The notes beneath the pieces were generated by a model. That model was not told the origin of the DNA, did not search any database, and worked only from the letters and a program-made list of their open reading frames with translations. DNA of 64,000 bases. Origin: a bacterium. Its GTDB lineage: Bacteria; Joyebacterota; Joyebacteria; Joyebacterales; Joyebacteraceae. The stretch spans positions 103,921 through 167,920 of the forward strand of contig JALGWI010000001.1 of NCBI GenBank assembly GCA_025774245.1. Direction: 5' to 3'. Below are positions 20,544 to 31,361 of this stretch, in pieces; the first letter of the stretch is position 1; each line of letters opens with the position of its first letter. Position numbers and translations under genes: made by a program.

Positions 20544-23003
20544 ATGCAGAGACAGAGAGATTTCACCCCACGGGTGAGAAGGGTCCTCTACTTCGCGCGC
20601 GAAGAGGCCGCGAGGCTTCACCACGACTACCTCGGAACGGAGCACCTGCTCCTCGGGATCGTTCGCGAGGGCGAGGGTGTCGCCGCGACCGTGCTCCGTG
20701 AGCTGGCCATCGACCTCGACACGGTGAGGGAGATGGTGGAGTCGTACGTGGCGCGCGGAACCTACGGGGCATCCATGAAGGAGACGCAGTGGACGCCTCG
20801 CGCGAAGACAGTCCTCGAGCTCGCGCGCGAGGAGGCGAGGATCCTCCATCATCAGTACATCGGAACGGAGCACCTGCTGCTCGCGCTCATCAGGGAGGGC
20901 GAGGGCGTCGCCGCGAAGGTCCTGAGGGACCTCGACATCGATCTCAGGACGGCGCGCGAACAGGTGATGAAGGTGCTGGGCGGGGGCAGCGGGACGGAGG
21001 CCCCGGAGCCGGCGACGGGACGGGAGGCGGACACGCCGACGCTCGACCAGTTCGGGCGCGACCTCACCGAGTCCGCGAGGAAGGACGAGCTCGACCCGGT
21101 CATCGGGCGACAGCAGGAGATCGAGCGCGTCCTCCAGGTCCTGTCGCGAAGGAAGAAGAACAACCCGGTCCTGATCGGCGAGCCGGGCGTCGGGAAGACG
21201 GCGATCGTCGAGGGCCTCGCGCAGAAGATCGTCGCGAACGAGGTGCCGGCGACGCTCAAGGACAGAAGGCTCGTGATGCTCGACCTCTCCTCGACGGTGG
21301 CGGGGACGAAGTACCGCGGCCAGTTCGAGGAGCGCCTGAAGACCCTCATCAACGAGATCAGGGAGAGCGACAACGTCATCATCTTCATCGACGAGCTGCA
21401 CACGATCGTCGGCGCGGGTGGGGCGGAAGGCGCGATCGACGCGGCGAACATGCTGAAGCCGGCGCTCGCCCGGGGCGAGCTCCAGTGCATCGGCGCGACG
21501 ACGCTCGACGAGTACCGGAAGCACATCGAGAAGGACGGGGCGCTCGAGCGGAGGTTCCAGCCGATCATCGTCGATCCGCCGTCCGTCGAGGAGACGATCG
21601 AGATCCTCCGCGGGCTCCGCTGTCGGTACGAGGAGCACCACGCGGCGGAGATCACCGACGACGCGATCGTCGCCGCCGCCAAGCTCGCCGATCGCTACAT
21701 CTCAGATCGGTTCCTTCCCGACAAGGCGATCGACGTGATCGACGAGGCGGGCGCGAGGGCCAGGCTCGAGATGAGCGCGATCCCGATCGAGGTCAAGGAA
21801 CTCGAGCAGGACCTCGACGCGGTCTCGTGCGAGAAGAGGGCGGCCAGCGAGAACCAGGAGTTCGAGAAGGCCGCCGAGCTCCGCGACAAGGAGCGCGAGT
21901 ACCGCAAGAAGCTCGAGACCGCGAGGAAGGACCTCATCAAGTCGAAGCACCAGAGGAAGGCAACCGTCGAGATCGACGACGTGGCCGAGGTGGTGGCCAG
22001 CATGACGGGAATCCCGGTCAAGAAGCTCGCGCAGGAGGAGTCCGAGAAGCTCCTCAAGATGGAGGACGAGCTCAGGCGGCGCGTCGTCGGCCAGGAGGAG
22101 GCGCTGACGACCGTCTCGAAGGCCGTCAGAAGGAACCGCGCGGGACTCAGAGATCCGAAGAGGCCGATCGGCTCGTTCATCTTCCTCGGGCCGACGGGCG
22201 TCGGGAAGACGGAGCTCGCGCGCACGCTCGCTGACTTCCTCTTCGAGGACGACAACGCTCTCGTCCGGCTCGACATGTCCGAGTACATGGAGCGCTTCGC
22301 TGTCTCGCGGCTCGTGGGAGCGCCTCCGGGCTACGTCGGCTACGAGGAGGGCGGACAGCTCACCGAGAAGGTGAGGCGACGCCCGTACAGCGTCGTGCTC
22401 TTCGACGAGATCGAGAAGGCCCACCCCGACGTCTTCAACATCCTCCTCCAGGTCCTGGAGGACGGGCAGCTGACGGACAGCTTCGGCCGAGTGGTCGACT
22501 TCAAGAACACCGTGATCATCATGACCTCAAACGTCGGCGCGCGAGACATCGCGCAGCAGCGCGGGATCGGCTTCCAGAAGGACGAGGGGACCGCCGACGT
22601 CTACACGCAGATGAAGGGGAAGGCGACGGAGGCCTTGAAGAGGGTCTTCAATCCGGAGTTCCTGAACCGGGTCGATGCGACGGTCGTCTTCCACCCGCTG
22701 GGCGTCGAGGAGACGCGCAAGATCGTCGAGATCCTGCTTCTCGATGTCGAATCGCGGGTCGCCGACGTCGGCGTGACCCTCAAGATCAGCGCCGAGTCGA
22801 AGGAACTGCTGATCGAGAAGGGGTTCGATCCGGCGTTCGGAGCGAGGCCCCTCCGCAGGGCCATCCAGCGCTACGTCGAGGATCCCCTCTCCGAGGAGAT
22901 CCTCAAGGGCAAGTTCAGCGAGGGCGGCCACATCGCGATCGAGCGCAAGGGCGACGAGCTCTCGTTCCGCCGTGCGCGCAAGAAGGTCAAGACTGCCGGT
23001 TAG
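20544..23003 (+). CDS. clpC: ATP-dependent Clp protease ATP-binding subunit ClpC
   Basis: Two N-domain repeats ([36 protein letters not shown]), two AAA+ modules ([34 protein letters not shown]), UVR motif between them. Confidence 0.95.
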   Translation: MQRQRDFTPRVRRVLYFAREEAARLHHDYLGTEHLLLGIVREGEGVAATVLRELAIDLDTVREMVESYVARGTYGASMKETQWTPRAKTVLELAREEARILHHQYIGTEHLLLALIREGEGVAAKVLRDLDIDLRTAREQVMKVLGGGSGTEAPEPATGREADTPTLDQFGRDLTESARKDELDPVIGRQQEIERVLQVLSRRKKNNPVLIGEPGVGKTAIVEGLAQKIVANEVPATLKDRRLVMLDLSSTVAGTKYRGQFEERLKTLINEIRESDNVIIFIDELHTIVGAGGAEGAIDAANMLKPALARGELQCIGATTLDEYRKHIEKDGALERRFQPIIVDPPSVEETIEILRGLRCRYEEHHAAEITDDAIVAAAKLADRYISDRFLPDKAIDVIDEAGARARLEMSAIPIEVKELEQDLDAVSCEKRAASENQEFEKAAELRDKEREYRKKLETARKDLIKSKHQRKATVEIDDVAEVVASMTGIPVKKLAQEESEKLLKMEDELRRRVVGQEEALTTVSKAVRRNRAGLRDPKRPIGSFIFLGPTGVGKTELARTLADFLFEDDNALVRLDMSEYMERFAVSRLVGAPPGYVGYEEGGQLTEKVRRRPYSVVLFDEIEKAHPDVFNILLQVLEDGQLTDSFGRVVDFKNTVIIMTSNVGARDIAQQRGIGFQKDEGTADVYTQMKGKATEALKRVFNPEFLNRVDATVVFHPLGVEETRKIVEILLLDVESRVADVGVTLKISAESKELLIEKGFDPAFGARPLRRAIQRYVEDPLSEEILKGKFSEGGHIAIERKGDELSFRRARKKVKTAG

Positions 23004-23052
23004 CCCTTCGTTGTGGTAAGCTCGTGCCGGTGATTTCACCGGGCCCATCCAC

Positions 23053-23075
23053 GGGGCGCCGCTCCGCGGCGCCCC
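23053..23075. terminator. GC-rich hairpin between clpC and tamB-like gene (possible terminator/attenuator)
   Basis: Perfect 10-bp inverted repeat ggggcgccgc-tcc-gcggcgcccc; no U-tract. Confidence 0.4.
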
Positions 23076-23119
23076 GCCACCGGGCCTCCGCGACACCCCG
23101 ACAGGGAACCGCCAGGAGC

Positions 23120-26100
23120 ATGAGACGCCGAAGGTGGGTTGTCGTTCTCGCAGTCTTCATCGTTGTGATCGTTCCCCTGCTCGTCCTGGGGCTCCGCGTC
23201 GGCTCGCGTCATCCCGCCGTGAAGCGCGCGGTTCTCTCCCGAATCGTTCCTGACATCGAGGGGCAGCTATCCATCGGTGAGCTCGACATCGGGCTCGCCT
23301 CGCTCTCTTTCGGTGACGTCGTCATCGACCTGGGCGAGGATGGCACCGTCTACGTCCCGTCGGCGACCGTGACCGTCAGCTACATGAACCTCGTCAGGGA
23401 GAGGTTCGCGGCCCGGCGCGCCATCGGCAGCGTCATTCTGAGCGGGCCGCGCCTGACGCTCGTTTACGGGCGGGACCGGGCGGACACGACCGCGCCCTTC
23501 GACGTGACGAGCATCATCGAGTACCTGCCGGACTACCTGGGGATCTCCGACGGCACCGTCGTCCTCGAGGACGCCTCGACGGGACGAAGGGTCGAGGTGG
23601 GATCGATCGCCCTCCTCCTCGAAAGGACGGAGGAGGCCGGGATCCACGGCGACGCCGTGGGGAGCTGCCTCGGCGGTTCGGAGAACCTCACGGCCGAGTT
23701 CTCGTGGGACCACGAGGAACGGGTCTTCTCCGTCACCGGCGGCGTCGCGGACGCCACGCTCTCGGACGACCTGCCTCTGCCGGCGGGTCTCCCGATCGAG
23801 ATCGAGGAGGGGAAGGCCTGGGCGGTCTTCGGAGTCAGCGTCGCGGCCGGCGCCGAGCCTCACGTCGACGCCCGGTTCGGCTTCGACGGGGCTTCGATCG
23901 CGCTACCCGGAGTCGACGAGACGCTCGGGGGCGTCAGAGGTGAGGGGGTCTTCGACGGGGACGTCGTGCACTTCTCGGAGCTCGCGGGGCGCTGGAGGAC
24001 GGCCGCGTGGTCGGCCGAGGGCGCCTTCTGCCTGACGGCGTGCGACCTGCGCGGCGTCGTGGCGCGCGCCTCGGACGTGCCGATCGAGCCGCTCGTGGCG
24101 ATCGCCGGCGGCACGATGATCGAGCTCGACGGATCGGTCGACCTCGAGATCGGGATCCGCGGCCCCCTGGACGACGTCGCCGTAGAGATCGAGGTGACCG
24201 ACGGATCGGCCGTCGTCGCCGGCGTGTCCGTGGAGGACGTGAGGGCAGAAGGCAGGCTCACGGCGGAGGCGGTCGAGGTCGAATCGATCACCGCGTCTGC
24301 TGGGGGAGGCGCGGTGCGGGTCGCAGGCACGGTGACGCGAGGGGAGCCGCGGCTCCCGTGGCAGATCGACATCGAGGGAGAGGCGACCGACCTCGACGCA
24401 ACGACGATCGCGGGCCTCGCGGAGATCGACGGCGTCGAGGGACGGCTCGACCTCACGGGCATCGAGGCCGCAGGGACGACAGAGCGCTTCGACCTCGAGG
24501 GAGTCGCCACCTGGCGCGACGCGAAGGTGTCCGGCCTGAACCTCGGGGACGGAGCGGGCGGTTTCCTCCTGAAGGACGGCACGCTCCACGCGTCGATCGG
24601 ATCGGTCGACGGCGCCTACTCGATCATTGGAGAGGTGCGGGAGTTCCCCGAGGATCCCGCGATCGACGCGGAGCTCACGCTCACGAGCTTCGCCCTCGAC
24701 TCGCTTCTCGTCCTTCCGGAGGGCCCGACGCTGCCCGTGACGCTCGACGGGACGCTCTCGGTCGACGGCGCCCCCGAGGCGCTCGCCGTCCAGGGCGCGA
24801 TCGTCCTCGCGGGATCGCAGGGGTCGGCCTCGATCGACGTCTCCGGAGATCTGCGCGGGGTCGGCGCCGGGCGCGAGCTCGGGCTCGTGCTCAAGTCCCG
24901 AGACGCCTCCGTGCGCGGCGTTCCGGTGCCGTTCGTAGGCAGCCTCCGGTTCGACGGGTCCGGCGTCACGCTCGAGGTGACCGACCTGGCGGGCGTCGGC
25001 CAGGCCCACGTCCGGGTCGGCCTCTCGAACGACCATCCGATCAGTGGTGGCCTCGTCATCTCCGAGGGAGCCCTCCGCGACGTCGCCTCGATGGTCGTGA
25101 ACGGCCCCGCGCCCGAGGGAGTCGACGGCCTCATCTTCGCGTCCGTGTCGGTCGGCGGGACGCTCGAAGATCTCGAGGCGAGCATCCAGCTCCAGATCGG
25201 AAACGGCGAGGTCCGGGGTGTGAGGGATCTCGACGCCGCGCTCGTTGCGAGGGTCGACGGCGGTGTCGTCGAGCTCCGCGAGTTCGCGCTCTCCCACGGC
25301 GGAGTCGACGTGGTCACCGCCTCGGGGTCGGCCGACATCGACGGCGACCTCGCCGTCAACGTTCGGGGCGAAGGTATTCCGGGGACCCTTCTGGGCGGCG
25401 CGGAGGGAACGCGGTTCGATCTGGCGATGGGCATCGGCGGAGAGACGAGACACCCGACGTTCGACGGGAGGATCGAGTCGCGGGCCGGCGAGTTCCTGGG
25501 CATTCCGTTCGACGACTTCTCCGCGAGGGTCATCGGGGCCCGAGGGCTCGCGCGGATCGACCCGCTCGTTCTCGAGAGGGACGGGAGCTACCGGATGACG
25601 GCCACGGGCAGGCTTCCGTACGACGTTCTCGCGGGCGGCGACGACGCGGAGGAGGGATCGCTCTCGATCGAGGTCGACGGCGACCCGATCGCGCTCCTTG
25701 GGGAGCTGACGTCGATCGCGGAGAGCGAGGGGGGCGAGGGCAGGATGGTCGTCCATCTGGTGGGGGGACCGGACGGGCTCACCATCGCCAGCGCGAGTCT
25801 CGACGCGCGCGCGGCGGTCGTCCGCCCGGTGGCGCTCTTCGACGAGATCTCCGATCTCGAGGCCCGCGCCGAGATCGTCGACGGCGAGCTGCTCACGGGC
25901 GAGGTTACGGGGCTCGTCGACGGCGACCGTCTCACCGTGGCGAGCCGCCGGGGCGTGCGGGTCGAGGACAGGCCCCTCGAGTCGCTCATCGTCGGCTCCC
26001 TCGACGTCGGGATCCTGGGGATCTCGACCGATCCCGAGGGCGTGCACGCGAGCGTGCCCGACCTCATGTCGCCGGGCGACGTCGGGACGATCGAGATCCG

Positions 26101-27145
26101 CGGCAAGGACGGCGGGCCGGAGCTCTTCATCGCGGGGCCCTCCGAGCACCCCCTCATCTGGGGCGAGCTCGTGTACTCCGACATGTCGTTCACCTACCCG
26201 TTCCCGGAGTCCGGGAACGGCGACGGGCTCAGCTTTCTCGAAAACGCCGACCTGTCTCTCCGGATGATCGCGGGGCGGAACGTCTGGTACCGGCGGTCCG
26301 ACGCGAGCCTCCGCCTCGAGCAGGGCAGCTTCCTCACCTTCCTCGGGGTGCCGTCCGACGGCCTCTGCGTCGCCGGTCAGGTGGAATCGACCAAGGGCAC
26401 GGTGACCTACGCCAACAGCGACTTCGACGTTCGGCTCGCCTCCGTCGACTTCCCGTCGTTCTGCGAGCCCCCCCGGTTCTTCGTGGAGGCGGAGACGCGG
26501 GTCGAGGACGGGACGACGATCACCCTCACGATGGAATCGATCGAGGAGGCCCTGACGCCCGAATCCGCCGGCGTGCCTCTCGACGAGAGCGCGATCGTGC
26601 TCTCGTCGGACGCGCCCGAGGACAACACGCGCGAGCGGATCCTCTCGAAGCTCCAGTACGGCGTCTCCTACGACCTCCTCGCGGGGGAGGAGCAGGCGGC
26701 GATCGAGCGGCGGGGCGCCATCGAGGTGATCGGCGGGCAGATCAGCGGGGTGGTCACGAGGCCGCTCGTGGCGCCGATCGAGGCCCGGATGAGGCGCAAC
26801 CTGCGCCTCGATCTCGTCCGGATCGAGGTCGACTTCGTGCAGCACTTCGTCATGCAGGTCGACGGGTGGAGCGCGCAGTCCTCCAGCAGCACCTACGTTC
26901 CCTTCCTGCGCAACACGAGGCTCACGCTCGGCAAATACGTCTCCGAGGACTGGCTCATCTCGTACATCGGCGAGACCCGCAGCGTCAATGTCGTCGCCGG
27001 AGACAATCGGCTCGCCGTCCGGCAGGAACTTGGGATTGAATACGAGGTATCCCGCAACACGTCTCTCTCTCTGAGGGTCGTGTATGACCCCATCTGGCCC
27101 GGCTGGGACCGGAGGATTTCGATCGAGAACAGGTATCACTTCTGA
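23120..27145 (+). CDS. tamB: TamB-like translocation/assembly module protein (AsmA/DUF490 type)
   Basis: N-terminal TM anchor MRRRRWVVVLAVFIVVIVPLLVLGLRVG, very long beta-rich repeat body, C-terminal region ERILSKLQYGVSYD...SVNVVAGDNRLAVRQELGIEYEVSRNTSLSLRVVYD; directly upstream of bamA. Confidence 0.85.
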   Translation: MRRRRWVVVLAVFIVVIVPLLVLGLRVGSRHPAVKRAVLSRIVPDIEGQLSIGELDIGLASLSFGDVVIDLGEDGTVYVPSATVTVSYMNLVRERFAARRAIGSVILSGPRLTLVYGRDRADTTAPFDVTSIIEYLPDYLGISDGTVVLEDASTGRRVEVGSIALLLERTEEAGIHGDAVGSCLGGSENLTAEFSWDHEERVFSVTGGVADATLSDDLPLPAGLPIEIEEGKAWAVFGVSVAAGAEPHVDARFGFDGASIALPGVDETLGGVRGEGVFDGDVVHFSELAGRWRTAAWSAEGAFCLTACDLRGVVARASDVPIEPLVAIAGGTMIELDGSVDLEIGIRGPLDDVAVEIEVTDGSAVVAGVSVEDVRAEGRLTAEAVEVESITASAGGGAVRVAGTVTRGEPRLPWQIDIEGEATDLDATTIAGLAEIDGVEGRLDLTGIEAAGTTERFDLEGVATWRDAKVSGLNLGDGAGGFLLKDGTLHASIGSVDGAYSIIGEVREFPEDPAIDAELTLTSFALDSLLVLPEGPTLPVTLDGTLSVDGAPEALAVQGAIVLAGSQGSASIDVSGDLRGVGAGRELGLVLKSRDASVRGVPVPFVGSLRFDGSGVTLEVTDLAGVGQAHVRVGLSNDHPISGGLVISEGALRDVASMVVNGPAPEGVDGLIFASVSVGGTLEDLEASIQLQIGNGEVRGVRDLDAALVARVDGGVVELREFALSHGGVDVVTASGSADIDGDLAVNVRGEGIPGTLLGGAEGTRFDLAMGIGGETRHPTFDGRIESRAGEFLGIPFDDFSARVIGARGLARIDPLVLERDGSYRMTATGRLPYDVLAGGDDAEEGSLSIEVDGDPIALLGELTSIAESEGGEGRMVVHLVGGPDGLTIASASLDARAAVVRPVALFDEISDLEARAEIVDGELLTGEVTGLVDGDRLTVASRRGVRVEDRPLESLIVGSLDVGILGISTDPEGVHASVPDLMSPGDVGTIEIRGKDGGPELFIAGPSEHPLIWGELVYSDMSFTYPFPESGNGDGLSFLENADLSLRMIAGRNVWYRRSDASLRLEQGSFLTFLGVPSDGLCVAGQVESTKGTVTYANSDFDVRLASVDFPSFCEPPRFFVEAETRVEDGTTITLTMESIEEALTPESAGVPLDESAIVLSSDAPEDNTRERILSKLQYGVSYDLLAGEEQAAIERRGAIEVIGGQISGVVTRPLVAPIEARMRRNLRLDLVRIEVDFVQHFVMQVDGWSAQSSSSTYVPFLRNTRLTLGKYVSEDWLISYIGETRSVNVVAGDNRLAVRQELGIEYEVSRNTSLSLRVVYDPIWPGWDRRISIENRYHF

Positions 27146-27202
27146 TCTCGCCACACAGCGTAACTCCGTAGCCCTTAGACGTTTCCGCGGCCAAACTATG
27201 TG

Positions 27203-27231
27203 TTTACACTGCCCGAACGCTGTGCTACGAT
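27203..27231 (+). promoter_or_regulatory. Sigma70-like promoter upstream of bamA
   Basis: TTTACA - 17 nt - TACGAT. Confidence 0.5.
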
Positions 27232-27267
27232 GCCGCCTTGGCGCAGGAGGCACGGAGGTGTCATACG

Positions 27268-29697
27268 ATGCGATTGCGCATGAGGGGTCTCTGTACCCTG
27301 GTTCCGCTCGTTCTGCTCCTGTCCGTGGCCACGCTCGGGGCCCAGGTCGTGAGCGACATACAGGTTGAGGGTAACGAGCACGTCAGCAGAGACCGCGTCC
27401 TGCTGGGTTTCGGCGTCACGATGGGGGAAGAGGTCTCGGGAGAGGCCGTCCGGGAAGGTGTCCAGAGGCTCTACGCCCTGGGGAACTTCTCCGACGTCCA
27501 GGTCTACGCCGAGGACGAGGACGACGGGACGATCGTGCTCGTCGTCGTCCTCGAGGAGCGGCCCAGGATCTCCGAGATCGAGATCACCGGGCACGACAAG
27601 GTAGACGACTCTGACATCGAGGACCTGCTGCGGTTCAGCAAGAACACCCCGTTCGATCCCGGCAAGATCGAGGACTCGCGCGTCGCGATCCTCGCCCTCT
27701 ACGAGAGCAAGGGCTTCCCGTCGGCGACCGTCGACATCCAGGCCGAACAGACCTCCGAGAGCACGGTCAAGGTGAATGTCCAGGTCGACGAGGGGGTCCG
27801 CGTGACGATCTCCCGGATCGCCTTCGAAGGGAACACCGCTCTCGACGAGACCGACCTCCAGAAGGTGCTGGAGACCAAGGAGGACCGCTGGTGGCGGACC
27901 GACGCCTTCCTGGATCGCGAGGTCCTCGAGAGCGACCTCACCAAGCTCGTCGAGCGCTTCCGCGACGAGGGCTACATCGACGCCGCAGTGCTCGGCTACG
28001 AGACGGTCTACGACGAGACGGGGGAGAAGGTCGAGATCACGATCCAGGTCGACCAGGGCGAGCTCTACCGGGTCTCCGCCGTTCAGTGGCTCGGCGTTGA
28101 GCCTTTCGCCCTCGAGGCTCTGGAGAGGCTGACGAAGATCAGGATCGGCGACGTCTACAGGCCAGATCTGGCCGAGGAGACCATCCGGGAGGCCTACGCC
28201 TGGTACGGCGAGGAGGGTTACATCCACGCCCGGATCTACAGCTCCGAAGACGTCGAATCTGCGAACGAGCTCAAGGTCATCTTCCACGTCGACCAGGGCG
28301 AGCCCGCCCGCGTCGGTCAGATCCACATCACCGGCAACACGCGGACGCAGGAGAAGATCATCAGGCGGGAGCTCCTGGTCAGGCCGGGCGACCTCTACAA
28401 GACCTCCGAGGTGATCGCGAGCCAGCGCAAGGTGGCGAACCTCGGCTTCTTCGACGGACCGTTCGTCGAGTTCGCGGAGAGCGGCGATCCCGACAAGATC
28501 GACCTCGTGTTCCAGGTCGAGGAGCGTCAGACGGGCCGCGCCGGTGTCGGCATGTCGCACACGGGCGAGCGGGGCATCACCGGGTTCATCGAGCTCAGCG
28601 AGGGGAATCTCTTCGGAAGCGGTCGCTTCCTCGACCTCAAGTGGGAGTTCGGCAAGATCGCGAACGAGATCGTCCTGGGCTTTACCGAGCCCTGGTTCAT
28701 GGACCGCAGGCTCTCGCTCGGATTCGACGTCTTCGACACCCGGGACGAGAGGTACTACACGTCCCTGCCGGACGGCTTCTTCGAGGACGCGTACCCCGAT
28801 TCGATCTACGAGGAGTTGCTGCGTGGGGACAGCTCGAGGCGCTACGCCGTGGAGCGGAAACGGCGGGGCGGCGACGTCCGCCTCGGCTGGCCGCTGTTCG
28901 GTTCCCGGTACACGATGATCTACACGAAGTACACGCTCGAGCAGTTCAAGCTCTACGAGTTCACGGACCTTACCTACACCTACGAAGAGACACACATCGA
29001 CACGACCGTGGCGCCCCCCGACACCGTGACCGTGACCAGGAGCGAGACCGACCGGTACGATCGCTTCAACCCGGGGTGGGAGTGGAGGAGCGGATTCACG
29101 GTGACGCTCGTGCGTCGGACGACCGACCGGAGGATGCACGCGAGGCTGGGCAGCTACTCCAGGCTCACGGCCGACCTCTTCGGCTGGGCCTTCGGTGGCG
29201 ACGTCCGGTACCAGCGGTACGTCCTCGACACGAGGAAGCACTGGCCGTCGGTCTTCCGGTCGACCTTCACGCTCCGGGGGAGGGGCGGAATCGTCACGGG
29301 GTACGGCGACCCGTTCACGGTGCCGGACGACACCCGGTTCGAGCTGGGCGGCGTCGGCCTGAACGGCGTCCGCGGTTACGACAACAGGGCGATCCTCCCG
29401 TTCGGACGGTCGCTCTACGGTGGGAGAACCATGCTTCTCGGGAGTGCGGAGCTGAAGTTCGCGGTCACGAACGAGCGGGAACAGATTCCCGTCTACGTGC
29501 TGGGTTTCATCGACGCCGGGAACGCCTGGGAGAGCGCGAGTGAGGTGGATCCCACCGACCTCTTCTGGGGGGCGGGCTTCGGCGTCCGGCTCGAGGTTCC
29601 CGTGTTGGGCAACCTCGGTATCGACATGGGCTACGGGTTCGACGAGTTCCTGGGCGGCAGTTGGATAGTCCACTACCAGTTCGGAATCGACTACTAG
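27268..29697 (+). CDS. bamA: Outer membrane protein assembly factor BamA
   Basis: Signal peptide, successive POTRA domains (VSDIQVEGNEHVSRDRVL, ISEIEITGHDKVDDSDI, RISRIAFEGNTALDETDLQ, RVGQIHITGNTRTQEKIIRREL), Omp85 barrel with ELGGVGLNGVRGYD. Confidence 0.95.
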   Translation: MRLRMRGLCTLVPLVLLLSVATLGAQVVSDIQVEGNEHVSRDRVLLGFGVTMGEEVSGEAVREGVQRLYALGNFSDVQVYAEDEDDGTIVLVVVLEERPRISEIEITGHDKVDDSDIEDLLRFSKNTPFDPGKIEDSRVAILALYESKGFPSATVDIQAEQTSESTVKVNVQVDEGVRVTISRIAFEGNTALDETDLQKVLETKEDRWWRTDAFLDREVLESDLTKLVERFRDEGYIDAAVLGYETVYDETGEKVEITIQVDQGELYRVSAVQWLGVEPFALEALERLTKIRIGDVYRPDLAEETIREAYAWYGEEGYIHARIYSSEDVESANELKVIFHVDQGEPARVGQIHITGNTRTQEKIIRRELLVRPGDLYKTSEVIASQRKVANLGFFDGPFVEFAESGDPDKIDLVFQVEERQTGRAGVGMSHTGERGITGFIELSEGNLFGSGRFLDLKWEFGKIANEIVLGFTEPWFMDRRLSLGFDVFDTRDERYYTSLPDGFFEDAYPDSIYEELLRGDSSRRYAVERKRRGGDVRLGWPLFGSRYTMIYTKYTLEQFKLYEFTDLTYTYEETHIDTTVAPPDTVTVTRSETDRYDRFNPGWEWRSGFTVTLVRRTTDRRMHARLGSYSRLTADLFGWAFGGDVRYQRYVLDTRKHWPSVFRSTFTLRGRGGIVTGYGDPFTVPDDTRFELGGVGLNGVRGYDNRAILPFGRSLYGGRTMLLGSAELKFAVTNEREQIPVYVLGFIDAGNAWESASEVDPTDLFWGAGFGVRLEVPVLGNLGIDMGYGFDEFLGGSWIVHYQFGIDY

Positions 29698-29748
29698 GCG
29701 CCGCGCCGGTCGGCGGGTGGCGCGGTCTCGGCACGAACGGAGGTCATC

Positions 29749-30279
29749 TTGAGACGAAGTGCGACAATCATCGTGGCGGCGGTTCTCCTGATCTCTCTGG
29801 CCGGCACGAGCGCTCTCGGGGCAGACAAGATCGCGTACATCCACTCGGAGCAGATCCGGCAGGAATACAACGGGGCCCGGGACATCGAGACCGCGCTCCA
29901 GGCGAGCGTCGCCGACTGGCGGGCCCAGGCGCAGACGATGGAGTCCGAGATCCAGGGGCTCGTCACCGAGCTTCAGAGCCAGAGGCTGCTCCTCTCCGAG
30001 GACGCCGCGCAGGAGAAGGAACGCTCCATCCAGGAGAAGCAGGTGGCGTTCGAGGGGTACCTGAACGAGGTCTGGGGCGTCGGCGGTCTGGCCGCCCGGA
30101 AGGAGGCCGAGCTCTGGCAACCGGTCTTCGACAGGGTCAACGCGATCATCAACGAGATCGGGGAGGAGGGTGACTACTCCATGATCTTCGACGCCGCGCA
30201 GATGGGGATCGTGTTTGCCGTTCCCGAGACGGATCTCACCCAGCAGGTCCTGGACAAGCTGAACGGAGAGGTCGAGTAG
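29749..30279 (+). CDS. skp: OmpH/Skp-family periplasmic chaperone (TTG start)
   Basis: Signal peptide; [25 protein letters not shown], coiled-coil body; RBS GGAGGT upstream; between bamA and lpxD. Confidence 0.85.
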   Translation: MRRSATIIVAAVLLISLAGTSALGADKIAYIHSEQIRQEYNGARDIETALQASVADWRAQAQTMESEIQGLVTELQSQRLLLSEDAAQEKERSIQEKQVAFEGYLNEVWGVGGLAARKEAELWQPVFDRVNAIINEIGEEGDYSMIFDAAQMGIVFAVPETDLTQQVLDKLNGEVE

Positions 30280-30320
30280 CCGTTCGACCGGCCGCTCGCG
30301 GTACCCGAAGGGACCGACTT

Positions 30321-31361
30321 ATGAACATGACCCTTGATGAGGTGGCGAAGCTCGTAGGCGGCAGGGTCGTCGGCGACGGGTCGATCGTGCTCTCCGGCGT
30401 GGCCGGAATCAAAGAGGCCGGTCCGGGGCAACTCACCTTTCTCTCCAATCCCAAGTACGAGCGGTATCTCGCGGAGACGGCCGCTTCGGCCGTTCTCGTC
30501 TCCGACGAGCAGAGCTCTGCCGCCGAGTCGAACGGGAAGCCTCTCCTCGTCGTGGAGAACGCGTACGGGGCCTTCGCCCGGGCGATGGAGATCTTCGCCG
30601 ACGCCGCGCCGACGGTCGCGCCCGGCGTCCACCCGAGCGCAGTCGTGGACGACACCGCGAAACTCGGCGCGGACGCGGCGGTCGGAGCGAACGTCGTGAT
30701 CATGGACGACGCAGTGCTCGGCGACCGCGTCATCGTGCATCCCGGGGCCTATCTCGGGCGCGGCGTCGTGGTCGGCGCGGACACCGTGATCCACCCGAAC
30801 ACCACGGTGCGGGAGGCGTGCCGCATCGGCGAACGGGTCATCGTGCACTCCGGCACGGTGATCGGGAGCGACGGTTTCGGCTTCGCGCGCGAGGGCGACG
30901 TCTGTCGCAAGGTCCCGCAGGTGGGAATCGTCGTCGTCGAGGACGACGTCGAGATCGGATCGAACGTCTGCATCGATCGCGCGACGATCGGAACGACACG
31001 AATCGGAAGGGGAACCAAGATCGACAACCTGGTGCAGATCGCGCACAACGTGGTGATCGGCGAGGGCGCGCTCGTCGTAGCGCAGGTCGGGATCTCGGGA
31101 AGCACGGAGGTCGGAAACAACGTGGTGCTCGGGGGGCAGGCGGGGGTCGTGGGCCACATCCGGATCGGCGACGGCGTGATGGTCGGCGCGCAGTCCGGGG
31201 TCACGAGGTCGATCGCCGCAGGCGAGCGCGTGTCGGGCTATCCTGCCCGGAAACACTCAGTGGCGAAGAGGCTCCTAGCATGTCTGAACCAGCTTCCATC
31301 GCTGTACGGGAAGGTGAAGGAGCTCGAGCGCAGGCTCCGCAAGGTAGAAGAGGAGGGGTGA
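30321..31361 (+). CDS. lpxD: UDP-3-O-acylglucosamine N-acyltransferase
   Basis: Left-handed beta-helix hexapeptides; [43 protein letters not shown]. Confidence 0.95.
   Translation: MNMTLDEVAKLVGGRVVGDGSIVLSGVAGIKEAGPGQLTFLSNPKYERYLAETAASAVLVSDEQSSAAESNGKPLLVVENAYGAFARAMEIFADAAPTVAPGVHPSAVVDDTAKLGADAAVGANVVIMDDAVLGDRVIVHPGAYLGRGVVVGADTVIHPNTTVREACRIGERVIVHSGTVIGSDGFGFAREGDVCRKVPQVGIVVVEDDVEIGSNVCIDRATIGTTRIGRGTKIDNLVQIAHNVVIGEGALVVAQVGISGSTEVGNNVVLGGQAGVVGHIRIGDGVMVGAQSGVTRSIAAGERVSGYPARKHSVAKRLLACLNQLPSLYGKVKELERRLRKVEEEG

Noticed and set aside
23903-27253. 1116-aa minus-strand ORF opposite tamB
   Set aside because: Same GC-bias artefact; no recognisable domain, and the + strand frame has a coherent TamB-like architecture.
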